From Adiantum capillus-veneris (taxonomy: Eukaryota > Streptophyta > Polypodiopsida > Polypodiales > Pteridaceae), in assembly GCA_014529385.2 (NCBI GenBank), contig CM043965.1, positions 13,496,412-13,531,411 on the forward strand: a stretch of DNA of 35,000 nt, given 5' to 3'. Both the position numbers and the translations under genes were made by a program. Positions within the stretch are counted from its first letter, which is position 1; each line of letters begins with the position of its first letter. Of the stretch, positions 1 through 10,776 are shown one piece after another. The notes under the pieces are model-generated. The model was not told where the DNA came from. It did no database searches and worked only from the letters and a program-made list of their open reading frames with translations.

Positions 1-254
1 ATTACTACACCTACACAGCAATGGCACTAGCTCTTGGTAGACAAAACCCAGATGAACTTTTAGAGTATGGCAAACATCTCATGATTCGTTACAAGGGTGA
101 CGTGCCAAAAAACAAAATTGAACCTTCAAAATCTTGATACACTTCAAGTACCAATTGTATAAGATCATGTATTACATAAATTTTGTACAATGTCATCCAC
201 TCAGAGTATCTTTCTCCACTTGTGATTCACATACACCATTGTCTCTCTCCACCT
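1..254. other. 3' flank of the first locus, no gene recognised
   Basis: No reading frame of useful length and no repeat is visible. The segment lies just beyond the stop codon of the minus-strand locus that starts at 255, so it would hold that locus's 3' UTR if it is transcribed. Confidence 0.4.
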
Positions 255-2819
255 TCATTGACTTTCACGAGCTCCGGAGTTGTTGTATGCCATTGATCTT
301 TTAGCTTTTTGTTGTTGTAAATGTCTGATGGCTTGTGCTGTTGCTGAATTTTCCAAGACTTCTTTTGCCTGCATTCGATGAATGATTCTACGATAGAACC
401 ATTCAAATAGTTCTCTCAAACTGTTAGCCTTGATTCGAGAGCCACCATGTCGTGTGTGCCTGAAATAAGCATTTCTCGCCATGTAATGAGACTTTTCCAT
501 CCCTTGGGTATTCCATATTGCCGGGTTCCCATACTTCTGTATAAAATATGGCAAATGATTGAAGATGATGTGCTGGATATGAAAACAGATTAGTTAGAAT
601 GTTTTACAGTCACATATTTGCACATAAGAGAGTAAGAATACATTATAATACCATGTAGTGAGTAATCTGGGTGTCTGTCCATGCTGTCTTGAATGATTTT
701 TTCAAAAGGTTGAGATTTTCCTTGAACTTGTTCATATCACCTTGTGACCAGTCATCTTTGTCGCACATCAAAAATAGGATGTCTATTGATCGCCAAACCT
801 CAGCCTTCGCGTTACGAGTAGTTGGTTCGTGGTCTTTGACTGCAATATGTAGCTTTTTCCAGCTCTGATACTCTACCTTGCTAACATAAGATGTGTTATA
901 TATTTTTCCATGTTTTGTTAGCTTTGGATCTCTTGTACCTTGGGGCTTAGATAAAAACCTCCGTGCCTTCACCCCACCGATGGATGGTTTGCATGGGACA
1001 TCCTTCTCAGCAGTTGATCTCTTTTCATCCCACTGGATTTTCACATTGCCACCATGAAGCCCCATATCCGACAGTACCATTTCTAAGCACTGCAAGGCTA
1101 CTTGTCGTTCTGCAGAGTTCTTAATCTTCCAAGCAAACCCGATGTATAAGTAGACCAATTTCTCTACAATTCTACAAAGGGCATGCATTGTACAAATGTG
1201 GACATTCACAAGTGGTATTTTCAAAACTGGTCGAAAAGCAGGATCCTCAATGTGACGTGTTGGAGCTTTTCTCCACCACTTTGGGTCCATGAACTTTGCA
1301 GGCTCCATGCAGAACAAACACGGTGACTTTGCCATTGCACCCATTCCACAATTATACATGCACTTTAATGTTTTAAGGTCACCTGCAAGATGCCACTGAA
1401 CTTGAAAGTCTCCCCTTCCATCTAGACGTAGTACCTCTCCCTGGTTAGTCTGTCGATCAATCAGCTCCGGAATATTAGTTCGATGGAACACCCAATATAG
1501 AATCTCATGATCTTCTTTCTTTACCTGCAACACAAAATAAATGAGACTTAAGTAGATCTGAACATTTGAGCTTACTTGAGAATATCGCTTACCTCAAACG
1601 CACCAAGCCACCATATGTTAGATTCTGATTGAACACTAAAATATAAAGGATCATCACTGGGACACTTTGAGAGGGCTCTATTCATTAAAGTAATAGTAAC
1701 ACGCTCTAGCTTTTTCTCTTTAACAAGCTCACACTCATCCAGTTTTAACACAAAATGTAATAGTCCACGTGACTCTTCAAATGTGATGTTTTAAAACTCC
1801 ACCATTCTCTTCTGTAGTATCCGCAGGTCCATAAAAATATTGTTGAACTCATCATATGCCATGTTCGCTCCATGGCCACTGTAAGTTGCTTTAATATGAA
1901 AGGGCTGTCCAAGATAGTCTCCCTGTGCCTCGTTAAGCTGAAGCCTCTCTTTCCAAACACTTGAGGCTGATGGTAGAAGTTTGGATTTTATACCCTTCCT
2001 AACAAAGATGGATGAGACAGACTTTTGGATAGCCGAATATCCTCTTTTGCTTACACCAAGTGAATCAAGTGTGCCTTGTATCTCTTTTGCAGGCACTGAG
2101 TTCTCTGAAATAAAGCGGTCCACTACATTTCTTTGTAGAACCTTAAACTTCTTGTCATGTACTATATCTGCTGCCAGGCTTCTACTTATAAGTGGCTTCA
2201 ATCTCTTTCCTATATTGGCTTTGGGGTCAATGTTTTCCTTGTCAGGATAGATTGAATCTCTACATGAAGACAATGCATAAGTAAATAACAGAAAATTTGC
2301 TTCACTAACACTATTTAGGCACATGAAAACAATGCATAACAAGAAAAAACAAAGAGATTACTTAACTAAGACAATGTAGCCAACCAAGAAGCATCACCTT
2401 AATGCTCGGATTCTTTTCTTGAGACCTCCTGATGCAACCTGCAATGTTTCAAGATTGCGCAATTTCTTCTTTCGGATACGACCACCCAAGATGGTGTCCT
2501 TCATTTGACAACTTCGCACCTTTCCTTTCAGTTCTTGTACCTCTGTTTTATGTTGCAAAATGGTAACCTGATCTGTACAATGTAAATGTGAAAGGCGAAC
2601 AATCTCACATTGTTGAGCTTGGAGAATGCTCTTGTAAGTTTCAGCTTCTCTTGTAAGTGATTTACAATAACCCAGAAGGCCGTTTTCTCCATCACCAGCA
2701 AAGGTCAATAAGCTTGTAGGATTGACAAATGGTGGAGACGCATTAGTTATTGGATTATTAGGGTAGAGAGAGCCTCTCGTCCAGATATCTATGTGTTTAG
2801 CTCCTTGAGCTCTGAGCGT
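255..2819 (-). pseudogene. multi-exon gene of unknown function, one in-frame stop
   Basis: Four minus-strand coding blocks fit together: 2398-2819, 1593-2259, 652-1524 and 255-572. The introns are 2260-2397, 1525-1592 and 573-651; each starts GT and ends AG, and the phases match at all three joins (phase 2, 0, 0). The product would be about 760 residues. An N-terminal block of roughly 140 residues is rich in E, Q, K and L and reads like a coiled coil. The centre has a cysteine cluster (CMYNCGMGAMAKSPCLFC), then a His/Cys segment (VHICTMHALCRIVEKL). The last exon has a conserved-looking segment (GMEKSHYMARNAYFRHTRHGG). A single TAA at 1791-1793 interrupts the second block, yet the frame stays open for 66 more codons up to the donor site. 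I do not recognise the family. The cysteine and histidine layout recalls transposase-derived proteins found in many eukaryotes, but this is inference. It could be a recently broken gene or an old DNA transposon. Confidence 0.6.
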
Positions 2820-2821
2820 GT

Positions 2822-3052
2822 CTATGGAGGTGGGAGGTATATGTGTGTGTTTGTTTTACTGCGCTTAATCAATGGTTGGTACTCATTGTCCAAATCAATG
2901 TGAAGGTGATATTTGGCTCGTTTCTGGGTAACATTTGTGCCATTTGAGGAGTGCGCCATTAGCCAAATGTGCAGGTTTAATGGAAAGTGAATAGCGGCTG
3001 CGGATTCGTCCCTCCATGTTAGCCTCATTCCCTCCGTATTGACGTTGTTCAT
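2822..3052 (-). CDS. possible 5' exon of the same locus, join unresolved
   Basis: An open frame of 76 codons starting with ATG at 3052 lies directly upstream of the first firm exon of the 255-2819 locus and ends in TAG at 2822-2824. It has no family motif that I recognise. A phase-compatible GT...AG pair exists in its last 40 bases, but the intron would be only 38 nt, too short for a plant. The true 5' exon may therefore join elsewhere, or this frame may be chance. Its position and orientation are the only support. Confidence 0.3.
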   Translation of the reverse strand: MNNVNTEGMRLTWRDESAAAIHFPLNLHIWLMAHSSNGTNVTQKRAKYHLHIDLDNEYQPLIKRSKTNTHIYLPPP

Positions 3053-3199
3053 TCAATGCAACTGAAAAGAGGATTATCGCTCAATCACTACGAACGAATG
3101 TTCAGAGGAGTAAGGAATCTACTTAAAGTACACTTTTTGAAGTTTTACTATGAAAGACCCAGCTCTTTTATTTGCCATTTTTTCTAGAGAGAGAGTGCA
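3053..3199. other. spacer between the first locus and a LINE fragment
   Basis: AT-rich sequence with no frame or repeat that I can assign. It would hold the promoter of the 255-3052 locus if that locus is expressed, but I see no convincing TATA box. Confidence 0.3.
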
Positions 3200-3459
3200 A
3201 AAAATACATTTTCTTAGAAGGCCCTCCAAATGACCTCCGAAATTTCCTAATGTTGGGATTTCCTCAAGGGAACTCTACAATGGATGGGGTTTTTAGATGC
3301 TTGGATTAGGGGAGTGTCAGTTCTCTACATGTGGGCACACAATTAGGTGCTTCTAGCAGGAGGAAGAGGGGACCGTTTCATGCTCACATGGTTAGACAAG
3401 GATTCCCTCTTGCCCCTTTCTTATTTCTCTTCTATGCTGAAGTGATGAGCGTAGCTTTC
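3200..3459 (+). pseudogene. LINE reverse transcriptase fragment
   Basis: In the plus frame the segment 3385-3459 reads VRQGFPLAPFLFLFYAEVMS. This closely follows the plant LINE (L1-type) RT motif in which an R-Q-G-x-P-L-[AS]-P-x-L-F core precedes the catalytic region. Upstream, 3290-3385 gives residues typical of the preceding RT segment (W-I-x-x-L-Y-like) but needs a frame change. Only a short internal piece of RT is present; the FADD active site, the endonuclease and the 3' tail are missing. The fragment stops at about 3459, where copia coding sequence of the opposite strand begins. It is a dead fragment, probably truncated before or during the event that joined it to the copia element. Confidence 0.55.
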
Positions 3460-4300
3460 AGGTATCTCAATATTCCTTTCACTACCTCCCAATGTTTCTT
3501 GCCTGGGTTTGACATGTATCGACTTACTACTCCCACTGCAAATGCAATGTCTGGGCGAGTAGCAATCATTGCATACATCAAACTACCCACTGCAGACGCA
3601 TATGGAATCTTATCCATTTCAGCCTGTTCTTCCTCAGACACAGGACAATCTTGTTTGCTAAGTTTCACATATGGTGGCAATGGAACACTCGATGCCTTTC
3701 CCTTCTCCATATTGAAACGTTGCAAAACCTTGTCAATATACTCTGTTTGAGATAACCAAATCAACTTCTTTGATCTGTCTCTCTCAATGCGCATGCCAAG
3801 TATATGACTTGCCTCACCCATGTCTTTCATGTCAAACGATTTTGCCATCTTTGACTTCAAAGCTGAAATTTCTTCCAAGTGCTTGCCAGCAATCAACATG
3901 TCATCCACATACAAAATAAGGATCAGCCAACTTCCATCCTTAGCCTTCTTTGTAGATAGACAGTGATCGAACTCACTACGTTTGTAGCCTTGAGAAAGCA
4001 TAAACTTGTGGAATTTATGGTACCATGCCCTCGGTGATTGTTTTAAGCCATAAAGACTCTTTAACAACTGGCATACCCAATCTTCCTTGCCTTTCTCAAC
4101 AAACCCTTCTGGCTGCTGCATGTAAATTTCCACATCTAAATCACCATGCAAGAACGCTGTCCTGACATCCATTTGGTGCAACACCAAATCTAATATGGCA
4201 ACCAATGCAAGAAAGAAACTCAATGTAGTCATCTTGACCACCGGAGAGAAGACTTCATCAAAGTCAATGCCTTGTTCTTGCTTAAAGCCCTTGGCAACAA
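3460..4300 (-). pseudogene. copia 1 reverse transcriptase (truncated)
   Basis: The RT domain reads from about 4300 down to 3460, with the clean open stretch beginning near 4241. Visible family motifs are QMDVRTAFLHGDL, LLKSLYGLKQSPRAWY and the catalytic box LILYVDDMLIAG. These are followed by the connection segment (YASAVGSLMYAMIATRPDIAF and SRYMSNPGKKHWEVVKGILRYLK). This half of the element is the best preserved, with no internal stop across about 260 codons. It is out of frame with the integrase block because sequence between them has been deleted. The frame ends where it meets the plus-strand LINE fragment, so RNase H is absent. Family assignment is firm; activity is very unlikely. Confidence 0.9.
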
Positions 4301-5158
4301 GCCTCGTGGTTCCACTCTATCCTGTCCTTGCTCAGCCACAACCTGTGGTTCCACTCCATCCTGTCCTTGCTCCTCTTGAGCCCTGACATTTTGTCTTGCA
4401 CGTGCAGGTCCATCTTCTTGGAAGACAACTCTTGTAATCTCCTCAACCCTCTCTGGTTTAGAATGATATTTGGATTCATTAAAGTGAACATCATTTCTGC
4501 GGACAACCTTTCTGGATTCGGGATCCCAAAGTCTATACCCCATCTCACCAGAATTACCATAGCCTAGAAAGATGCACTTTCTACTCTTTGGCTCAAGTTT
4601 GTTCCTAAATTCCTTTGGAACATGAGTATATGCCTCACAGCCAAAGACTCTGAGATGCTTGTATCAGGGCATTTTGCCTGACCATACCATCTCTGGCACT
4701 GAATCCTTCTGCAAAACCTTGCTAGGAGATCTATTTACAAGATGAACAGCTGTTGATACAGCTTCAACCCAAAACCCATTTGGCAGCTATGCATTAGACA
4801 ACATACTTCTGACCTTCTCTTGTATGGTCCTATTCATCCTCTCAGCAACACCATTTTAAGGAGGATTTTAAGGAGCAGTAAGTTCACGTTTTATACCTTT
4901 TGACTCACAAAAGTCCTGAAAGGCCTTTGAAACATACTCTCCACCATTGTCAGTGCGTAAGCATTTAAGCTTCTTGCCACTCTGATTCTCCACAAGTGTC
5001 ACAAACGTTTTGAAAACACTAAACGCTTCATCCTTGTGCTTGAGAAAGTAAACCCATACTTTCCTCGAGTAATCATTTATAAATGTCATAAAGTAAGAAG
5101 CTCCCCCTAGAGATAGGTTAGGCATAGGTCCACACAAATCACTATGAACAAGTATCAA
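4229..5158 (-). pseudogene. copia 1 integrase (four nonsense codons)
   Basis: The integrase core reads from HSDLCGPMPNLSLGG with the first catalytic Asp, through RTDNGGEYVSKAF with the second Asp, to the NGVAER segment with the Glu, so the DDE residues are all present. Four stops share one frame: TAA at 4868-4870, TAA at 4856-4858, TAG at 4787-4789 and TGA at 4664-4666. After these the frame continues into the C-terminal block (YKHLRVFGCEAYTHVPKE, then GYRLWDPESRKVVRRNDV) and an acidic linker, where it stops at 4229. At least the TGA can be explained by a CpG transition in an Arg codon. The accumulated stops with an otherwise readable frame indicate point-mutation decay after insertion. Confidence 0.85.
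4307..4372 (-). repeat. 39-bp imperfect tandem duplication in copia 1
   Basis: The motif TGGTTCCACT(C/T)(C/T)ATCCTG (plus strand) occurs at 4307 and again at 4346, giving a 39-bp period (13 codons). It encodes a repeated EQGQD-x-VEP segment between integrase and RT. It sits next to the deletion that removed most of the linker. Confidence 0.6.
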
Positions 5159-6120
5159 CTATGTATCTCTTCTACTGCTTCTATGCTTATGTGGCTGCTG
5201 TGTTTGCTTACCATACAGACAATGTTCACAGAATTCAAAATCATTAAATGAAAAGCCAGGCAAATAACCAGAACGAGACAAGATTTCCATTCCCTTCTTG
5301 GACATATGTCCTAACCGGCTATGCCACAAAGAAACGTTCGGCTGCTCAGTTACATTGATTACATTTTTAGAGACATTTGATACATAAATCATGTAAAGTC
5401 CTCCAGACTTTACTCCATGTGCTACTGTCATAGAACCCTTGGATATCTTCCACATGTTCTGTCCAAAAGTGGTGACGTAGCCAGCATCATCAAGTAAACC
5501 TGTGCTGATCAAGCTCTTTGTAATTGCGGGAACATGTCTCACATTCTTCAGCGTGAAAGAAGAGCCATTCTGAAACTTCAATTGAACATCTCCAACACCT
5601 AAGATCTCACATGTCTGCCCATTGCCTAGCCGAACATGATCTTTAGTGGTCACATAAGAGGTAAACCACTCCTTGTTTGGAGACACATGAAGTGATGCCC
5701 CTGACTCTATAATCCACTCACTCATTGCATTTCCATCAGATGCTGTAAGAAGAGCTGAGTCCATTGTATTCTTCAAGAAGTAGATGTCTCCTGACACTAG
5801 ACTGTCATCCTCTGCAACAGTGTTCGTCACATTTATTTCTTGAATCTTCACTGAGGACTTGTTCTTCTCACTATGGTCTTCAGCTTTCTCTTTGCCTTTT
5901 TCTGCTTTCCATTCTCTGCAGTCTCTTTTCATGTGACCCTTCTTGCCACAATGGTAGCATTCTATGTCACTCTTGCCTTTAGCACTGCGGGACTTGCTAC
6001 GAGACCGATTCCTCTTTCCACCTTTGTACTTTTCTTTGGTCCTTCCCCTGACAACTAAGGTTGTTACTTTGCCTTTGTCCATTGTCTTTCTATTGGTTTC
6101 TTCAGAAGCAGACTTCCTTC
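5159..6120 (-). pseudogene. copia 1 nucleocapsid, protease and GAG-pre-integrase
   Basis: The frame opens with a basic RS-rich segment, then a CCHC zinc knuckle (CYHCGKKGHMKRDC, C-x2-C-x4-H-x4-C). It goes on to the aspartic protease region (WIIESGASLHVSP) and the GAG-pre-integrase block with its H-H-C-C zinc ligands (LWHSRLGHM ... FEFCEHCLYGKQT). In copia proteases the motif is D-[ST]-G; here the catalytic position is Glu, which should abolish or strongly reduce activity. The frame is offset from gag by a frameshift at about 6105-6125 and stops at 5159, directly before the integrase core. Confidence 0.85.
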
Positions 6121-6660
6121 TACACCTGCTATGTTCAAACCATTTGGAGGTGCACAATTACTCAAAGCTGTGTGAAAAGTGTCCCAACTTTCCGGCAATG
6201 TGACCAACAGAAACATAGCTCTAACAGGTTCATCAAACTTGACACCTTGAGCTGAAAACTGACTATAGATTGTGTTGAGTTCATTCAGATGATTGGACAT
6301 AGGTGTCCCTTCTTTCATCTTCAAGTCAACAAGATTCTTAAGCCAGTATACCTGTGAAGCTGCACTCTGCTTCTCATAAAGATCACTCAGCTTTAACCAT
6401 GCTTGATAAGCCGACATCTCGTCTACTACATTGAAGTAAACGCTTTCTGCCAAAGTTAGCATAATGGTAGAAAGTGCCAATTCATCCATTTCGCTCCATT
6501 CATCTTCGTCCATATCTTTTGGTTTTATCCCCTTTAGCTTTATAGGTTTGATCTGCTTCTTTTGTACCAACACGTGCCAAATCTGCTTCTTCCACAATGG
6601 GAAATTGGTTCCATCCAGCTTCTTGATATTGTAAAGAGCAGTGTCCTGTGATCCAGCCAT
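6064..6660 (-). pseudogene. copia 1 gag (capsid part)
   Basis: An open frame of 198 codons begins with ATG at 6660. Its start contains the typical copia gag motif L-D-G-T-N-F-x-x-W-K (KKLDGTNFPLWKKQIWHVL). It continues with the UBN2-like helical segment (YQAWLKLSDLYEKQSA, LKMKEGTPMSNHLNELNTIYSQF and FLLVTLPESWDTFHTALS). The ATG is preferred because upstream sequence is the non-coding leader and the gag motif follows within about 15 residues. The real polyprotein would leave this frame near 6110, where a frameshift sends it to the neighbouring frame carrying the zinc knuckle; the last 18 or so codons here are out-of-frame read-through. Confidence 0.85.
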
Positions 6661-7743
6661 AGCTACGCTTCACAGTAGTTTACTTTTCTGGGAAAAATTT
6701 GGGAGATTTCCCCATGTAAACTGACCTCTGAACCAATATCAACCTGTCAAATGAACCAAGAAAGCTTCAGATTCTGCAGAAATTTTGGCAGAGTCTCCTT
6801 TGTAAAATGGCTCTGGTGTACTAAAAACAGACCAAAAAACAGCTCAAAAAACACTCTCTCTCTAACACTGTAAGCTGCGGGTAAAGCCGTCCTGCACCTG
6901 TACTGTCTCTCACTGTCCTGTCACTGTCCTGTAAGCATAGACTGCGACAATGCCTCAACGGCAGTAAAGCAAAGATGCAATCCCAACTGTCTAACTCACA
7001 GTCAATACATCCTAGCTGCCTATCTAAGGGTGCTCGAGGGATCGCTCCAAGACCTGTATCACCGAAAGGATCTCAACATTCGAGAATCCCCCAGCTCAAT
7101 AAAACCTCACTCGACCCTCAACAAAGGCTGCAGTAAATCTGACAGTACATAGACTTCCCACAAAGTCATGCATCCACAAATTTTCCACTGTATGCTGTAA
7201 CCGCTGCGGCGGTTGTTTGCTGCGTGACTCACAGCTAGCAAACCCTTAACAGACATACATCATCTCTGACAATACATCCCATGTGGAAGTACCTGCAATG
7301 TCAGGATGAAATCTGGAATATCAAGCAGCAAACACAAGCTACCTGATGAACTAGTGGATGTCGCCTACAGTCTGTGTGTAGATGCGCCCGTGTCATATGT
7401 GACACGCCTCCAAGAACTGTGAGCCGTCCTTCGATGTGTAGACAGCCACAAATCAACACTCTGGGAGTGTCAATATCCTCAACACTTGCAGTCGTAGGCC
7501 GAAAACCCCAAATTTGCAGAGTCGGATCTGCACCCGTCGAGACCACGTAGTCGAAAATGGCTTGCGCAGACCTTTGTCGAAGCCGAACGGTGGCCGAGAT
7601 GACCTCAGAATGAAATTCTGACAACACCGAGCCCTTCGAGCCCTCCCACGAGATTTGGGGCCGTGTCTTCGCCTGTCGAATTTCACTCCAATCTGAGTTG
7701 GTGACTCTAGCCTCCTGCAGTGCTGCCCCAAGCCTCGATCTGA
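6661..7743 (-). other. copia 1 leader between PBS and gag
   Basis: About 1.1 kb of non-coding sequence separates the PBS from the gag ATG, more than twice the leader of copia element 2 (445 bp). Small open frames on both strands show no recognisable family. In plant copia elements this interval holds the 5' UTR and packaging signals; that role is inferred here. Confidence 0.5.
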
Positions 7744-7755
7744 GCTCTGATACCA
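7744..7755 (-). promoter_or_regulatory. primer binding site of copia 1 (tRNA-iMet)
   Basis: The minus strand reads TGGTATCAGAGC, complementary to the 3' end of plant initiator tRNA-Met, two bases after the LTR end. This fixes the LTR boundary and the element's orientation. Confidence 0.85.
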
Positions 7756-7757
7756 GT

Positions 7758-7949
7758 TGAAGGAGTACGAGCGGAAGTGCGACGCGAGAGAGAGTGCGAG
7801 AAGAAGAGCACGACGATATGGTGAACTCGCTCTACTGTAATGTGTAGAGCATAGTGAGTTCTTATTAGGTTTTTACAAAAGAATATGTGTACATACCTGG
7901 CGGCCCGCTCACTTACCTGGGCGACCACATTGGGCTTTATACCCCAACA
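7758..7949 (-). mobile_element. 5' LTR of copia 1 (192 bp)
   Basis: On the minus strand it starts TGTTGGGGTATAAAG and ends CTCCTTCA, obeying the TG...CA rule, with the PBS immediately after. Length and both ends match the 198-bp LTR of copia element 2 (TGTTGGGATTCAG ... CACCTTCA), so the two belong to related lineages although their middle parts differ. It has no partner LTR because the 3' end of the element is lost. Confidence 0.75.
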
Positions 7950-10119
7950 CTCTTCGCTTCAGCCACTCACCTAGGGACCTCCTTCTTCTAGTACACAGCT
8001 CGACTGGGCAGACACATATAGAGAGGTTCGTCGAACAACTTCTCGGTAGTTTGTGTTGCTGATCTACTACAATTGGGAGTTGGTTGGTATGTGGCATCTT
8101 CTTGGTAGCTTATCTTACTTGTGACCACCCACTTGAGACCCAGTGTCACTATCTGTGGCACTGTCCCATAGTGCAACAATTTTGGCTACGGATCCTTTGG
8201 CTGATGTGTGCACTGTCTTCAACTAGTCAGTAAACTTGGGGGATAACAACATTGTCCACACTTATGGGCCCTACACTCAATTTTGAGATGGCCTCAATCA
8301 CAACAAGATGACAATGATTCAAAAGGGTCATCCTACACTCCATCCTGCCACATAGCTTATCCCTCAGGAGTGAAGCAATGAGAGAGAGTGGTGTTGGGAG
8401 CTCATTTGTGTCCTAACACTATGGTTCATTTGGTGAGCCCAATCTTTTTGCATCTTTGAGGATCACCCTATTTCTTTGGTGGAGACCATTTGTGGCGTCT
8501 GGTTGGAGCTGGTTCATACACTCAGGGGCCACTTTGAGAGACTCCAGGGCAGCTACAATCGCATGAGGGAGCATTGTGAGGCCTTCTTGCAACTTTGGCA
8601 CCCAAGACGCTTTCACCTTGGTTCATGGCATGCCAAAATGGTAGTACCATCCACCAGTGTGGATTTTTTCTCTCCCCCATTTTTTGATATAGACATCATT
8701 GTACATATCTTGTTTTTTGATTGGGAGAGTCTCCCCACATGCTGATGTAGGGGCAGATTGCAGCCCTTTGGGAACTTTTTTAACTAATGGAAGGATATTT
8801 TCTTGGAACGAAGGTGTCAAATACCTCTTCTAGAATAAACAAAGTCTCTCAAATTGGTTAACACTCTCTTTCATAGAGACTCTACTTTTTGAGTCCTTAC
8901 TAAGTTCCCAATGACCCAAGATATTACACAATCTAAGGCTCATTAACCTTCTTGTTGTGTTTAGTTCTTAGTTTCCACTGGTCCAATCCTAATGCTCTCC
9001 ATGGATCAAAGATAGGTTTCATAGCTTCTTAAGATTCTAATCTTCTCATTAATACCGGTGGAAAATCCTACAAATCAATCATTTTTCTTAATAGCCTTTC
9101 TATCTCATTTGAAACTGAGTTGATTTAATCCCACTTAGAGTGGTGACAAGAGCCCAAGCTAGAGCCAATGTAAACCAACCTATCATTGCCCTCAATTGAG
9201 GATCCATTACTATAATAGCTTCCTTCCGATCCATAAAGAAAAAACATGCATGGACATTGCATGGGAAGTGTCAAAGGCCATAAGGGCACTTGAGATAAGG
9301 GGAATGATAATGGAACTAACACATCAAAGACTAACTCCCATGAATCCATAGAGCTAGAATCACCCCAATCTGGAATCTGCTCCGAGTTCATTATCACACC
9401 ACCCCAAGACAAAACTACACAAAAATATGGGGTCTTTGAGGCATGAAAGAATCTCAATGGTTTGAGAGAACTAAAAAGAAAAACCCAAGATAGGCCAATG
9501 AGTTTTCAATGTTTTTGACGTAGCTTCACCCAACTATGGTGATTGTTAAATTGGATGATGGTCTATGGAGGCGAGGTCAGCTCTCATGAAGGTTCTATCA
9601 AGTTGAAGGAATTCCCCTTCAACCAAAAGCTAATGGAGACAACGCAAGCCACACTTGAGCCGTTCCCTTATTAGAAACTCAAGAAAGCATCTCTTATATT
9701 GAACACAATATGTAAACAAGAAAAAAAAACACGAGTCTGTAAACTAAGTAGGCACAAAAATGTAATTCAAATCTATAATCACGGACATACACATGAATTC
9801 GATGAGGCACAACAATCAAGGGCTACCTCACATCAATAGGAAAATGCCCAAGGAACTTTCCTCCTACCAATCTACCACTTGTTGGACATCAAGAGGGACT
9901 CAAACAAAAAAGCAAAATATTCTAGAGCTAGATGCCTAAATGGTTGATGAACTATGGGAATAGGTGAGAAATAAGGTTGACAAAGAAGCTCTAGTTCCTC
10001 CACCCTTGGAATACCCTGATTTCTTTAACAAAGACAACAAATCTAGTGGGATGAGTCCAAGTGTTAAAGACCTCTTACATCACAAACATGATAGTGCAAG
10101 TGAGCAAAACACTCTAGCT
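7950..10119. other. unassigned interval, no gene recognised
   Basis: The interval holds only short open frames (at most 110 codons, such as minus 9125-9457 and plus 8476-8745) without recognisable motifs. Frames on both strands overlap each other, which argues against real coding. A 65-codon plus frame (9964-10161) runs across the start of the copia 2 LTR at 10120, so it is either chance or interrupted by that insertion. No tandem repeat or inverted repeat of note was seen. Confidence 0.4.
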
Positions 10120-10317
10120 TGTTGGGATTCAGGCCAATTGGCCGGACATCCCACTTACTAATAACCCATCTACTAACTTAACCATTATACACTTATTCTT
10201 TAATACTACAGAATAAGGAGCAAGAGAATAACGCTGTTGTGCACTCCACCCAAAGCACGTCTCTCTCTCTCTGTGCTCTCGCACTTGCACTTGCACACGC
10301 TTTCCGCGGCACCTTCA
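10120..10317 (+). mobile_element. 5' LTR of copia 2 (198 bp)
   Basis: It starts TGTTGGGATTCAGG and ends CACCTTCA, with the PBS two bases later. The 3' half is rich in CT and GCAC repeats near the expected transcription start and R region. Its ends agree with the copia 1 LTR. Confidence 0.75.
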
Positions 10318-10319
10318 AT

Positions 10320-10331
10320 TGGTATCTGAGC
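10320..10331 (+). promoter_or_regulatory. primer binding site of copia 2
   Basis: TGGTATCTGAGC matches the initiator tRNA-Met PBS (TGGTATCAGAGC) with one mismatch at the eighth base. The position next to the LTR end supports the call. Confidence 0.75.
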
Positions 10332-10776
10332 AGGGTTTGTGCTTGCCATTTTTGCGTCCGCACGTGCGCACTTTCAAAAGTGCAAACAAGTTTCCGATTT
10401 TGGCATCGGCAAATTCAGCATTTTGAGACCGTTTCCAGCAGGTGTCCTGAAGTTTTATCCCCTTTTTGAAGCTGTTCATGCAGTCAAAAGCTTCATCCAA
10501 GCTACCCCTTTTTTCATGGCCTCGCCATAGGACATGTATAGAGAGGGCTAGGTGCATTTGACACCGTGTTGGCAGTCTTGGGTCAGCTTTTGACTTCTTA
10601 TGCACAGTTAGTGGTTGATGTGCCTGTCTTATGCTCTAAGAGCATTACTTTTGATGCGTTACTGATCTCTTGTGACAGTTTTGGATTGAAATTCTATCAT
10701 TTTTTCAAGGGAAACTCTGCCAAATGTTTTCCAGAATTACTAGCGTTTATCACCATATTATCTTTAGTTTATAGCC
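10332..10776 (+). other. copia 2 leader
   Basis: This is non-coding sequence between the PBS and the gag ATG. It has small overlapping frames on both strands without recognisable motifs. Confidence 0.5.

Larger units (their letters stand above)
3460..7949 (-). mobile_element. Ty1/copia retrotransposon 1, 3'-truncated and decayed
   Basis: On the minus strand the order is LTR (7949-7758), PBS (7755-7744), leader, gag, zinc knuckle, protease, GAG-pre-integrase, integrase, RT. Protease before integrase before RT is the diagnostic copia order. The element ends at about 3460, just inside the segment that leads into RNase H, so RNase H, the PPT and the 3' LTR are gone. Damage includes a frameshift in gag, four nonsense codons in the integrase region, a deletion between integrase and RT, and replacement of the protease catalytic Asp. 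No target-site duplication can be tested because one end is lost. Confidence 0.9.

Noticed and set aside
1745-1960. 71-codon minus frame inside the first locus
   Set aside because: It is a shadow of the main exon frame, which continues in phase on both sides and across the introns.
9125-9457. 110-codon minus-strand frame as a gene
   Set aside because: It has no recognisable motif, no neighbouring exon and no promoter, and is of a length expected by chance in this much sequence.
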